From CAWDVR01 sp044869805 (GTDB lineage: Bacteria; Acidobacteriota; Thermoanaerobaculia; Multivoradales; SZUA-115), in contig JBIOXV010000050.1 in NCBI GenBank assembly GCA_044869805.1, forward strand, positions 1 to 64,000: a stretch of DNA of 64,000 nucleotides, in the 5' to 3' direction. This document shows, one piece after another, positions 7,205-16,078 of the stretch. Each line of letters opens with the position of its first letter. The first letter of the stretch is position 1. A program made the translations under genes and the position numbers. Below the pieces are notes generated by a model. That model made no database searches. It saw only the letters and a list, made by a program, of their open reading frames with translations, and had not been told where the DNA came from.

Positions 7205-9438
7205 CGCCCGCTCCGTTCGAGGGCAGGAAGGATTCCAGGCACGCTGGCAGACGCCGCGCCGAGCATCAGCTTGGTGCCGGACGGCTCGACAGCGGCGGGT
7301 GCCGGGCCGGCAGGTGGCGTGGCCGGCTTCGGTGCGGCCGTGACCTGCGCCTTGCCGGTCTCGAACTCGTAGACGATCCGCTGGCCCGTCACCTCGGTGC
7401 CGTCCCGGTCTCGCATCGTGGCCCGCTCCCCTTCGACGGTGATGGTCTTGGCGCCGGGCTCGTAGCGCGCCCGGTCGCCCACCACGCTGCGCCCGGTCTC
7501 GCGGTCGTCGATCCTCACCTTGCCCACCAGCACCAGTGCTTTGAGCTGCTGCCGGTCGTCGAGCTCCACGGTGAGCTCGTCACAGGCCAGAGCGCGCTGG
7601 CCCTGCACCGCCTGGACCCCGGTGCGGTAGACGATCGTCCGCGCCGCCTTGGAGTAGACCATCGAGGCCGCTGTGACCTCGATCGGCGGCTGCGGCGCGG
7701 CGCTGCCAGCGGCACCCCGCGCCGGCGCGGCGACCTTCTGCTTGGTCACCGTGCGCACGTTGCCCGTGGCGGTGAGCTGCCCGGCGTCCTCGTCGCCCTT
7801 GAGCTCGTCGGCCAGCACCAGGTTCTCGCCCCGCCACGCGCGCACCTTGCCGCGGAAGAGGAACGACCGCGAGGTGCCGCGGAAGAAGGCCTCTTGCGAC
7901 TCTACCCAGATCGGCCCCTCGCCCTGCGCCAGCGGGCTCTCGCCCAGCACGTCGCGACTCGCTTCCTGACGAAGCTCGGTGCGGACGCCGGCCTGGGCCA
8001 CCAGCAAGCCGGTGCGCTGAGTATAGAGAAGGCGCGGCGCCGTCATGTCGCCGCGGGCGCTGGTTACCTCGACCGGCTTGCCCCGGAACTCCCCTACCCC
8101 GTTGCTGAAGTCGAAGCGCGCTTGGTCGCCCCGGGCGTGGAACTGCGGGTCACGGAAGTCCACGTGTTCGTAGAGCGAGACCTCGATGAGCTGGCCGTCG
8201 GGCCCAAAGCCCGCCTCGGCGCGCCGTGCGGTGGCGAGCCGCAGTGCCTTCTCGTCCAGCTCGTCGAGCGCCACCGAGTCGCGGCCCGCGAGCGCTTCCG
8301 GGGCGGCCTCGTCCTCGTCCTCCTCCTCCACGCCGGCGTCCGCCGGCTCGGCGGCGGGGACCGCTTCGGCCGCGGCGTCCCACTCTTCCTCCTCGGGCTC
8401 CACGGCCAGCTCGGCGAGCTTGACGCCGCCCAGGGCCTCGGCCCGCGTCAGGTTGCCGCCCTCGAGGTTGCCGTTGATGAAGCTCGCGCCCAGCCGCCGC
8501 GGCGGTTCGCCCGGGGTCAGCGAGAGCACGGTCGCCGGCTCGGAGGCGTCGCTTCCGAGCTCGAAGCGGGCGAGGTCGCCGCCATCCGGCGAGAAGATCG
8601 CCGCCAGGCTGCGGCCTGCGAAGCGCACCGGCCCGACGCCGTCGGCCGCAGGGCTGAAGCCGAGCCGGCCGCGAACTCCCTGCGTGGCGCGCACGAACTG
8701 CACGGTCTCGTCGTCCTCGCCGAGCCACAAGGTGACCCGCGGGGCGCGCAGGCGGTGAGCGAGGTAAGCCACGAACACATCGCCGTCGGCGCGCGCGTGG
8801 TGCTGATTGCGGTTGAGGTAGAGCCGCCCGGCGCGCACTCGAAACGGCCCTGGGGAGTCCGGCCCGTTGTCGACCCGCACGTCGCCGGCAAGGATGAAGA
8901 GCCGCTCGTCGAGGTCGACCCGCATGCGATCGGCCCGGCCGCGAGCCTTCTCCAGGTAGCGGAACGACAGCGGCTCTTGGCCCAGGATGCTCTTGCCCTT
9001 CTGCGTCATCTGCAGCTCGGTGGTCTCGAGCTCGATGCCGGAGGGACCCTTGACGCGCACCCCGGACTGCAGCACGGCCTCCTGCGTTTCCTGGTTGTAG
9101 ATGCCCTGCGCGCCCTCGACCTCGTAGGACTCGGCCTGCAAGGTGTTGATCTTGACCTGGATCTGATCGACCACCACATTGCCGTCGCGGTCGCGGCCGA
9201 AGCCGGCGCCGTGGATGGTGAACACGGTCCGGCCACCCTCTTCGAAGCTGTAGTCGAAGTCCTTGCCCGAGAAGGTCAGCTCCTCGTCCGGCAGCTCGCC
9301 CTTGCCGGTCACCACCTTGGGCGGCCGCTCGAGGCCGGCGCGGCCGAACCAGTACAGCACCGCGACCCCCGCCACCAGGAGCACGAAGAGGGCGAGCAGG
9401 GCTCGCCGCAAGCGCACGATGGAACGCGGCCCAGCCAT
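7201..9438 (-). CDS. LptC-LptA-like fusion: LPS transport bridge protein
   Basis: A 745-residue protein with an N-terminal membrane anchor (about residues 12-31) precedes lptB, in the place where separate lptC and lptA (each under 200 residues in E. coli) are usual. Residues about 40-200 resemble LptC (ELTFSGKDFDYSFEEGGR, ESYEVEGAQGIY). Later stretches read as repeated OstA/LptA beta-jellyroll strands (GDQARFDFSNGVGEFRGK, AASMVYSKAARTIVYRTG, GDRARYEPGAKTITVEG). An acidic low-complexity linker sits near residues 350-385. I infer that one polypeptide supplies the periplasmic bridge carrying LPS from LptB2FG to LptD. The assignment rests on motifs and position; domain counts would need a profile search. 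Confidence 0.82.
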   Translation of the reverse strand: MAGPRSIVRLRRALLALFVLLVAGVAVLYWFGRAGLERPPKVVTGKGELPDEELTFSGKDFDYSFEEGGRTVFTIHGAGFGRDRDGNVVVDQIQVKINTLQAESYEVEGAQGIYNQETQEAVLQSGVRVKGPSGIELETTELQMTQKGKSILGQEPLSFRYLEKARGRADRMRVDLDERLFILAGDVRVDNGPDSPGPFRVRAGRLYLNRNQHHARADGDVFVAYLAHRLRAPRVTLWLGEDDETVQFVRATQGVRGRLGFSPAADGVGPVRFAGRSLAAIFSPDGGDLARFELGSDASEPATVLSLTPGEPPRRLGASFINGNLEGGNLTRAEALGGVKLAELAVEPEEEEWDAAAEAVPAAEPADAGVEEEDEDEAAPEALAGRDSVALDELDEKALRLATARRAEAGFGPDGQLIEVSLYEHVDFRDPQFHARGDQARFDFSNGVGEFRGKPVEVTSARGDMTAPRLLYTQRTGLLVAQAGVRTELRQEASRDVLGESPLAQGEGPIWVESQEAFFRGTSRSFLFRGKVRAWRGENLVLADELKGDEDAGQLTATGNVRTVTKQKVAAPARGAAGSAAPQPPIEVTAASMVYSKAARTIVYRTGVQAVQGQRALACDELTVELDDRQQLKALVLVGKVRIDDRETGRSVVGDRARYEPGAKTITVEGERATMRDRDGTEVTGQRIVYEFETGKAQVTAAPKPATPPAGPAPAAVEPSGTKLMLGAASASVPGILPALERSGR

Positions 9439-9442
9439 GTGT

Positions 9443-11131
9443 TCAGGAAACGGTCGCGCAGGGTCGCGCGTCTACGAGACGCAGCACAGGGCGCTGCGAA
9501 AAGCCGTCACGTTCGAGGTGGGCGAGGACCTCGAAGCGCCCGGCGAGCGCCGCCTGCCGCTCCTGCCAGCGCCAGCCCAGGAGGTCGACGCGGGCGCCGT
9601 CGTCGCCGCGGGCCGGCCCCGAGAGGTGGCCGCGGCCGAAGTGCCGTGGCTCGGCGGCGAGCCGCAGGGGGCCGACGCGTAGCAGCGGCTGCGGGTTCGC
9701 CTGGCCGTGCGGCTCGAGGCGCCCGAGCTCGGCCAGCAGGCTGTCCTCGACCTCGGCCGGCGCCACCTCGAGCTCGTATTCGAGACGCGGCGCGAGGAGG
9801 CTGGGTGGCCACTCCCGGGCGGCGGCCTGCTCGAGGTCCCGGCGCAGGCCCTCGAGCTCGGCCGCGGCGACCGCGAGGCCGATCGCCTGCGCATGCCCGC
9901 CGAAGCGTTGGCAGCGCTCCCGGAAGCCGGCGAGGAAGGCGTGCAGGTCGACGCCCGGGATGCTGCGCCCCGAGCCGGTGGCCGAGCCGTCCTGCGCCGA
10001 GAGCAAGATGGTGGGCCGGCAGAGCTCCCGCGCCAGGCGGCCGGCGGCAATGCCCAGCACGCCGCGGTGCCAGGTCTCGCTCCAGCCGACGATGATCGCC
10101 GGCAGGGGCGAGCGTGCCAGCGCCAGGCGCCGCGCCTCCTCGAGGACCTGCATCTCCTCCTCCTGGCGCGCTCGGTTGTGACGCTCGAGCTCGCCGGCCA
10201 ACTCGCCGGCGCGTGCCGGGTCGCGGGTGAGCAGCAGCTCCAGGGCGCCTTCCGGGCTCGCCAGCCGCCCGGCGGCATTCAGCCGAGGCCCGATGCGGAA
10301 ACCCACGTCGGCCGCCGAGAACGGGGCCTTGAGGCCGGCCACCGCGATCAGCGCCTTCAAGCCCACGGAGCGCGTGGCGGCCAAGGCCTCGAGGCCGAGC
10401 GCGGCGATCACCCGGTTCTCGCCCACCAGCGGCACCACGTCGGCGATAGTGCCCAGGCAGGCCATGCGCAGCAGGGCCTCGAGCTGCAGCGGGCGGCCGG
10501 CGCGGGCCGAGAGGGCGAGGGCCAGCTTGAGCGCCAAGCCGACGCCGGCGAGGTCGGGAAAGGGATACGAGCAGTCGGGCTGCCGCGGGTTGATCAGCAG
10601 CGCGCCGTCGGGCAGGGCCTCGCCCGGCAGGTGGTGATCGGTGACGATGACCTCGAGCCCCAGCTCACGCGCCCGGGCCACGGCGGCGAGAGCCGACACG
10701 CCGCAGTCGACGGTGACGATCACGCGGCACCCCAGCTCCGCGGCGCGCTCGGCGTGCAGCGGCTGGAAGCCGTAGCCCTCGCGCAGCCGGTGCGGCAGCA
10801 CGGCATGGGCTTCCAGGCCGCAGCTCCGCAGCACGGCGAGGAGCAGGGCGGTGGCGGAGACGCCGTCGACGTCGTAGTCGCCCACCACCGCCACCGCTTC
10901 CCCGCTATCGCGCGCCTGGAGCAGACGGTCCACGGCCTGCGGCACTCCGGCGAGCAGCAGCGGGTCGTGTAACTGGTCGAGCGAGGGCGAGAGGAAAGCC
11001 CGTGCCTGGGCCGCATCGGCCACGCCCCGGCGCGCCAGCAACCGTGCCAGCCGCGCCGGCAGACCCTCCCGGATGAGTTGAGCGACGGCCGGCGGCTCGG
11101 GGACGGGCAGCCACTCCGCTTGTGGGGTCAG
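9443..11131 (-). CDS. recJ: Single-stranded-DNA-specific exonuclease RecJ
   Basis: RecJ degrades single-stranded DNA 5' to 3' in recombination and mismatch repair. DHH phosphoesterase motifs are present: DYDVDGVSATALLLAVL, VDCGVSAL, TDHHLPGEALPDG, and the DHHA1 motif GGHAQAIG. The first ordinary start is TTG at 11041. In-frame codons upstream encode a normal RecJ N-terminus (EWLPVPEPPAVAQLI then PARLARLLARRGV), so I extend to a CTG at 11131 that has GAGGAGGG about 9 bases upstream. That start is inferred. The gene begins 4 bases after the accA stop and ends 4 bases before the LptC/LptA-like start. Confidence 0.9.
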   Translation of the reverse strand: MTPQAEWLPVPEPPAVAQLIREGLPARLARLLARRGVADAAQARAFLSPSLDQLHDPLLLAGVPQAVDRLLQARDSGEAVAVVGDYDVDGVSATALLLAVLRSCGLEAHAVLPHRLREGYGFQPLHAERAAELGCRVIVTVDCGVSALAAVARARELGLEVIVTDHHLPGEALPDGALLINPRQPDCSYPFPDLAGVGLALKLALALSARAGRPLQLEALLRMACLGTIADVVPLVGENRVIAALGLEALAATRSVGLKALIAVAGLKAPFSAADVGFRIGPRLNAAGRLASPEGALELLLTRDPARAGELAGELERHNRARQEEEMQVLEEARRLALARSPLPAIIVGWSETWHRGVLGIAAGRLARELCRPTILLSAQDGSATGSGRSIPGVDLHAFLAGFRERCQRFGGHAQAIGLAVAAAELEGLRRDLEQAAAREWPPSLLAPRLEYELEVAPAEVEDSLLAELGRLEPHGQANPQPLLRVGPLRLAAEPRHFGRGHLSGPARGDDGARVDLLGWRWQERQAALAGRFEVLAHLERDGFSQRPVLRLVDARPCATVS

Positions 11132-11135
11132 GGGA

Positions 11136-12089
11136 TCAACCCTCCTCGAATACTCCCAGGGCGCGGAACTTGGCGTAGCGCGATTCGATGAGCTGCTCTG
11201 CGCTCTGGCCCTCGAGCTCCTTCAGGGCCCTGGCGAGCGACTCTCCCACCCGCCTCGCGGCTTCCGAAGGGTCGGCATGCGCCCCGCCCAAAGGCTCGGG
11301 GATCACGCCGTCGACGATCCCCAGCTCGGCTAAGTCCGGAGCGGTCAGGCGCAGGGCCTCCGCGGCCTCGGCCTTGCGGTCCTGCTCCTTCCACAAGATG
11401 GCGGCGCAGCCCTCGGGCGAGATCACGGAATAGATGGCGAACTCCAGCATGTAGACGCGGTCCCCGATGCCGAGCGCGAGCGCTCCGCCGCTGCCGCCCT
11501 CGCCGGTGATGGTGACCACGATCGGCACTCGCAGCGACGCCATCTCGATCAGGTTGCGGGCGATCGCTTCTGCCTGGCCGCGCTCCTCGGCGTCGATCCC
11601 CGGGTAGGCGCCCGGGGTGTCGACGAAGGTCAGCACCGGCAGGCCGAATCGCTCCGCCAATTTCATCACGCGCAGCGCCTTGCGGTAGCCCTCGGGCCGC
11701 GGCTGACCGAAGTTGCGCAGGATGCGCGAGCGGGTGCTGCGCCCCTTCTGGTGGCCGATGACCGCCACGCTGCGCCCTGCGAAGCGGGCGAAGCCGGCGA
11801 CCAGGGCGTGATCGTCGGCGAAGGCGCGGTCGCCGTGCACCTCGATCCAGTCGCTCATCAAGCGCTCGACGTAGTCGAGCGTGTACGGCCGATCGGGATG
11901 TCTCGCGACGAGCGTCTTCTGCCAGCGGTTGAGCTTGCCGTAGATCTCACCGGACTGCTTGGCGAGCGTCGATCGCAGCTCGGTCAGCTCGCGCTCGTGG
12001 CCGCTGCCGGCCGGGTAACCCTCGAGCTCCTCGATGCGCCGGCGAAGCTCGACGAGCGGGGTCTCGAAGGCGAAATCAGGGGTCTGCAT
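11136..12089 (-). CDS. accA: Acetyl-CoA carboxylase carboxyltransferase subunit alpha
   Basis: AccA with AccD transfers carboxyl from biotin to acetyl-CoA, the first step of fatty acid synthesis. Starting at MQTPDFAFETPLVELRRR gives 317 residues, against 319 in E. coli. Upstream in-frame sequence (MAISDPAPRPLG and on) is low-complexity and is rejected. Diagnostic stretches are VEVHGDRAF-like IEVHGDRAFADD, FVDTPGAYPGIDAEERGQ, TGEGGSGGALALGIGD and SVISPEGCAAILWK. accD is not nearby. The ribosome site is weak. priA lies 50 bases upstream and recJ follows within 5 bases. Confidence 0.96.
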   Translation of the reverse strand: MQTPDFAFETPLVELRRRIEELEGYPAGSGHERELTELRSTLAKQSGEIYGKLNRWQKTLVARHPDRPYTLDYVERLMSDWIEVHGDRAFADDHALVAGFARFAGRSVAVIGHQKGRSTRSRILRNFGQPRPEGYRKALRVMKLAERFGLPVLTFVDTPGAYPGIDAEERGQAEAIARNLIEMASLRVPIVVTITGEGGSGGALALGIGDRVYMLEFAIYSVISPEGCAAILWKEQDRKAEAAEALRLTAPDLAELGIVDGVIPEPLGGAHADPSEAARRVGESLARALKELEGQSAEQLIESRYAKFRALGVFEEG

Positions 12090-12139
12090 GGCCGCGGGCA
12101 AACTAGCATCCGGGGAGGGGGGAGTCAAAAGCCGCAGTC

Positions 12140-14539
12140 TCATAGGAGCTGATACGGGTCGACGTCCACCGCCACCTCCACCGTGGGCCGTGGCGAGAGC
12201 GCGTCGGCGACCATCTGGCGCAGGCGCTTGCCCGAGGGGCCGCGGAGCAGGATCTGATATCGCCACTCGTTGCGCAGGCGCTCGAGGGGAGCGGGCGCCG
12301 GCCCCGAGATGCGCACTCCTTCCGCGTGATGGTGATCCGCCAGCCGTCGCGCCAGCTCGGTCACGGCGCTCTCTACCCTTTCCCGGTTCTTGTCACGCGC
12401 CAGGAGCTGGACCATGCGCGTGAAGGGCGGGTAGTGAAAGACGCGACGGAAGCGCATCTCCTCGCAGGCGAAGGCCGCGTCGTCGTGAGCCAGCGCGGCG
12501 CGAATGGCATAGTGGTCCGGGTGGTAGGTCTGGATGACGACCCGTCCAGGCACGTCGCCGCGCCCGGCGCGGCCGGCGAGCTGGGTGAGCAACGTGTAGG
12601 TCTTCTCCACCGCCCGGAAGTCCGGGAAGCCGAGGTAAGCGTCGGCGGTGAGCACGGCGGTCAGCGAGACGCGCGGGAAGTGGTGGCCCTTGGACACCAT
12701 CTGGGTGCCGATCAGGACCTGCGCATCGCCGCGCGCGAAGCGCTCGAGCACACCGGCGGCCCCGCCGGGCCGGCGCAGCGAATCGCGGTCCAGCACCGCC
12801 ACGCTCGCCTCCGGAAAGAGCTCCTGGAAGCGTTCCTCGACGCGCTCGGTCCCGGCGCCGATCGGCTCGAGGGCGGGCTCGGAGCAGGCTGGGCAGCGTG
12901 TGGGGGCCGCGACCCGCGAGCCGCAGTAGTGACAGACCATGGAGCGTTCGCGGCGGTGAAAGGTGCGCGGCAGCCCGCACTGCTCGCAGCGCAGGTCCTC
13001 GCCGCAGGCCCGGCAGAGGAGGATCGGGGAGTAGCCGCGCCGGTTGCGCAGCAGGATCGATTGCTCGCCGCTCTCCAGGGTGGCCGCGATCTCGGCCCTG
13101 AGGCGCGCCGAGAACACCACCTCGCCCGGCTGCCGTACCACCGGCTCGCGGCGAAGGTCGACGAGGATGCCCTCGGGCGTCTTCCCTTGACCGGCGCGCG
13201 CGGTGAGGGCCAGCGCCCGCAGCCGGCCGCGCTCGACGTTGTAGCGGCTCTCGAGGCTCGGCGTGGCCGAGACCAGCAGCGCCACGGCGCCGGCCTGTTG
13301 CGCGCGAACCAGCGCCAAGTCGCGGCCGTGGTAGCGAGGCACCACCTCCTGCTTGTAGGCGGCGTCCTGTTCCTCGTCGACCACTACCAGGCCGAGGCGG
13401 GCGACCGGTGCTAGGACCGCCGAGCGCGGGCCGAGCACCACCCGCGCCTCGCCGCGGCGCACCCGCTCCCACTCCTGGTGCCGCTCGGCGCTCGCCAGCC
13501 CGGAGTGCAGGATGGCGAGAGTGCCGCCGAAGCGCAGGCGGGCGCTCGCGGCGAGGGCGGGCACCAGGGCGATCTCGGGCACCAACAGGATCACCGAGGA
13601 GCCGCGGGCGAGCGCCGTCTCGGCCGCGCGCAGGTAGACCTCTGTCTTGCCCGAGCCGGTAACGCCGGCAAGCAGGAAGGCGGCGGGCTCGCCGGCGGCG
13701 AGCGCCGCCGTCACCGACGCTTGGGCCTCGCTCTGGTCGCGCCGTAGAGTGAGCGGAGGTGGTGCGGCCTGGGACAGCATGTGGTGCGCCAGCCCCAGCC
13801 TTTCGATCTGCGAGAAGCGCTTGAGCACTCCCAGCTCCGACAGGCGGCGAATCACGGCCGGGCCGCAGCCGACCGCCGTGGTCAACTCCTCCACCGTTGC
13901 CGGCCGTCCGATCTCGAGCAGGTGCACCACCACCTCCCGCGCCCGGGGCGAGCGGCCGCAGGCGGCGATGAGCGCCGCGGGATCGCCGCTCGCGAGCTCG
14001 ACGGCGGACACGAAGCGGCTGGAGCGGGCACGACGGCCGTCGCCGAAGGCGATGCGGCCGGTGGCTTCCATCTGCGCCAGGAGCGGCGCCAGCGCCGGCA
14101 GGCGCGTGGCGCGCTGCAGCTCGGCGACGGAGAGGCGGCCGGCCTCGCGGAGGGCGTCGATCACGCTCGCTTCCTCGGCGCTGCGCGGGCGAGCCAGGGC
14201 GCCGCCGCTGGTCAGCCACACGCGGCGGCTGCCCCAGCTCGGAAGGTCCGCGGGCAGGATCGCGCGCACCACCTCACCCAGGGGGGCCAGGTAGTAGGCG
14301 GCCACGAAGCGCGCCAGGGCGAGGAGGTCGGCGGGAAGCACCGCCTCGCTGTCGAGCACGCCCTCGACGTCGCGCAGCTCGGCCAGCTCCGGCCGCCGAT
14401 CGTGCACCTCGAGCACCACGCCGGCGAGCCGCCGCCTGCCGACCGGCACGCGCACCCGCAGCCCCGCGGCCACGAGGTCGCCGAGCTCGGGGGGCACTCG
14501 GTAGGTGAGGGAATCCGCGAAGGGAACGGGGACCGCCAC
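12140..14539 (-). CDS. priA: Primosomal replication restart helicase PriA
   Basis: PriA recognises stalled forks and reloads the replisome. The 799-residue protein starts with the 3'-DNA-binding domain (AVPVPFADSLTYRVPPE). The helicase core has Walker A GVTGSGKTEVY and motif II DEEQDAAYKQ, where most PriA proteins have DEEH. Four paired-Cys zinc motifs run from CRACGEDLRCEQCG to CHYCGSRV and RCPACSE. Motifs V and VI appear as IGTQMVSKGHHFP and QLAGRAGRGDVPG. The GTG start is the first usual codon; a CTG overlapping the upstream stop is an alternative. The order TPR gene, priA, accA, recJ groups DNA maintenance with lipid synthesis. Confidence 0.96.
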   Translation of the reverse strand: MAVPVPFADSLTYRVPPELGDLVAAGLRVRVPVGRRRLAGVVLEVHDRRPELAELRDVEGVLDSEAVLPADLLALARFVAAYYLAPLGEVVRAILPADLPSWGSRRVWLTSGGALARPRSAEEASVIDALREAGRLSVAELQRATRLPALAPLLAQMEATGRIAFGDGRRARSSRFVSAVELASGDPAALIAACGRSPRAREVVVHLLEIGRPATVEELTTAVGCGPAVIRRLSELGVLKRFSQIERLGLAHHMLSQAAPPPLTLRRDQSEAQASVTAALAAGEPAAFLLAGVTGSGKTEVYLRAAETALARGSSVILLVPEIALVPALAASARLRFGGTLAILHSGLASAERHQEWERVRRGEARVVLGPRSAVLAPVARLGLVVVDEEQDAAYKQEVVPRYHGRDLALVRAQQAGAVALLVSATPSLESRYNVERGRLRALALTARAGQGKTPEGILVDLRREPVVRQPGEVVFSARLRAEIAATLESGEQSILLRNRRGYSPILLCRACGEDLRCEQCGLPRTFHRRERSMVCHYCGSRVAAPTRCPACSEPALEPIGAGTERVEERFQELFPEASVAVLDRDSLRRPGGAAGVLERFARGDAQVLIGTQMVSKGHHFPRVSLTAVLTADAYLGFPDFRAVEKTYTLLTQLAGRAGRGDVPGRVVIQTYHPDHYAIRAALAHDDAAFACEEMRFRRVFHYPPFTRMVQLLARDKNRERVESAVTELARRLADHHHAEGVRISGPAPAPLERLRNEWRYQILLRGPSGKRLRQMVADALSPRPTVEVAVDVDPYQLL

Positions 14540-14574
14540 CTCGGCGTAGCGAGGCGCCGGGTCGAGCGAGCTGT

Positions 14575-15279
14575 TCAGCGCGACCGCCGCCTCTCGATCT
14601 CGCGCGCCAGCTCCTCGACCTGAGCGTTGCCCGGCTGCAGCTCGCGGAGCCTGGCGAGGCGCTCGGCCGCCGCGTCGAAGTCGGAGAGGTCGACGGCGAG
14701 GACCAGCGCCTCGTTGAACAGGGCTTGTGGCATGTCGGGCTGGAGCGCCCGCGCCTGGCGGAAGAGCTCCACGGCGCGCTGGGGATCGCCGAGATTGCGG
14801 TAGCAGACGCCGAGATCGGTCAGTACCTCGGGGCGGCCCGGCTCCCGCTCGAGGACCTCGAGGTAACGGTCCCGGGCCTTGGCGTATTCGCGGGTGTCGA
14901 AGTAGAGATTGGCCAGGGTGAGCACGCCCGTGGGGTCCGCCGGGCGGAGCTCGACGTAGCGCTCGTAGAGCGTCCGGGCCCGGATCAGGTCGTTGATCGA
15001 GAGGTTGAGCTGGGCCAGGGTGAGAAGGGCGTCCGCGTCGTCGGGGTTGGCCTCCACGTAGTCACGGAGCTGCCGGATCTGCTCCATGGGCGGTGCCCCG
15101 GCTCCGCCCGCGGGAGAGTTTCCAGAGGGCGAGCCGGTGCCGGGCGCCGCGCCCACCTCGGCCTGCCCGGCCACTCGCAGCGGCGGCTGCCGCGAGGACA
15201 TGGCTTCGAAGAGCGGATAGGCGGCCACCACGCCGACGAGGATGCCCAGCACGAGGAACAGCGCGTTGTCGCGGGTCAC
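14575..15279 (-). CDS. Membrane-anchored TPR protein
   Basis: A 234-residue protein with one N-terminal membrane helix (LFLVLGILVGVVAAYPLF, residues 7-24), a Gly/Pro/Ser-rich linker, and about four tetratricopeptide repeats from residue 66 onward (for example DADALLTLAQLNLSINDLI and PEVLTDLGVCYRNLGDPQRA). This layout resembles the C-terminal part of CcmH/NrfG-type cytochrome c assembly proteins, but no ccm genes are nearby, so I assign no function. It probably faces the periplasm. Its stop lies 36 bases before the priA start, and a secreted coiled-coil protein precedes it by 21 bases. Confidence 0.8.
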   Translation of the reverse strand: MTRDNALFLVLGILVGVVAAYPLFEAMSSRQPPLRVAGQAEVGAAPGTGSPSGNSPAGGAGAPPMEQIRQLRDYVEANPDDADALLTLAQLNLSINDLIRARTLYERYVELRPADPTGVLTLANLYFDTREYAKARDRYLEVLEREPGRPEVLTDLGVCYRNLGDPQRAVELFRQARALQPDMPQALFNEALVLAVDLSDFDAAAERLARLRELQPGNAQVEELAREIERRRSR

Positions 15280-15300
15280 GGAGTCTTCCGGTCGGGAAGT

Positions 15301-16041
15301 CTAGTTCCGAGTCGGCTCGGTCGCCACCCGCACCCCGGACCAGCCGGAGCCGCCCGGTCCGCCGTCGGCGAGGATCGAGGGGCTCCAGAAGCCGCGCACC
15401 GTGCCGAGGGCCGCATCCACGTTGCCTTCGAAGATGCCGTCCGGGCCGCGCTGGGTGTCGATCCGCTCTAGCCGCAGCCGGCCTCCGGCGTAGGTCCCCT
15501 TGAGCGAGCCCGCCCGCCCACCGGCCAACGAGAAGCTGCCGCTGACCTGGGCGCCGTCGAGCTTGAGATCGAAGATGCCGGTCTCGGGCGGAGCACTGAT
15601 CTCGATCCGCCAGCGCCCGCTGATCGGGTCCCGGCCGGGCGGCTGCTCGGCACTGACCCTGGTGAGCTCGACACGCAGGGCCCGCGAGCGGCGCAGGTGG
15701 CCGGCGATCGAGGTGCGCAGGTTGTCGACGCGCCGGGTCACGATGCCGGCGGCGGCCTCGGCCACGGCGCGTTCGGCCGCCAGCCGGTCGAGGTCCTCGG
15801 GGGTGGTCGAGGCTCGCGCCACGGCTTCGTCGAAGCGGGCGGCCGCCGCGGCGACCCCGGCTAGCGCCGGCTTCTCCTGGTCCCGCGCCTCGGCATAGGC
15901 GCGCAGGGCGTCGGCCAGCAGCCGCTCCTCGACGTCGATCTCGCGTTTGAGCGCTGCCGCGGCCTCGCCGGCGGCGAGCGCCGGCGAGGCAAAGAGGACG
16001 AAGACCGTGACGAACGCCCAAGCGGCGTGAGCTCGATGCAT
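15301..16041 (-). CDS. Secreted coiled-coil protein of unknown function
   Basis: A 246-residue protein with a clear signal peptide (hydrophobic AWAFVTVFVLFASPALA, likely cut after residue 23). An Ala/Glu/Arg-rich helical region of about 110 residues follows and is probably a coiled coil. The C-terminal beta-rich domain begins near GRWRIEISAPPETGIFDLKL and includes GSFSLAGGRAGSLKGTYAGG, a pattern like periplasmic lipocalin-like or DUF4488-type domains. I do not recognise a specific family. It lies between carD and the TPR protein in the same operon, 37 bases after carD. Confidence 0.75.
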   Translation of the reverse strand: MHRAHAAWAFVTVFVLFASPALAAGEAAAALKREIDVEERLLADALRAYAEARDQEKPALAGVAAAAARFDEAVARASTTPEDLDRLAAERAVAEAAAGIVTRRVDNLRTSIAGHLRRSRALRVELTRVSAEQPPGRDPISGRWRIEISAPPETGIFDLKLDGAQVSGSFSLAGGRAGSLKGTYAGGRLRLERIDTQRGPDGIFEGNVDAALGTVRGFWSPSILADGGPGGSGWSGVRVATEPTRN

Positions 16042-16078
16042 GGCAACCGGCCGACGTCGTGCGCCGGCCTCCTCGCCT

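Noticed and set aside
7894..10095. 733-codon open frame on the plus strand
   Set aside because: Antisense to the LptC/LptA-like and recJ genes; low-complexity Arg/Ala-rich product without motifs.
12090..12266. N-terminal extension of accA
   Set aside because: Low-complexity, overlaps priA, and the AccA family starts at MQTPDFAF-like sequence with 317 residues.
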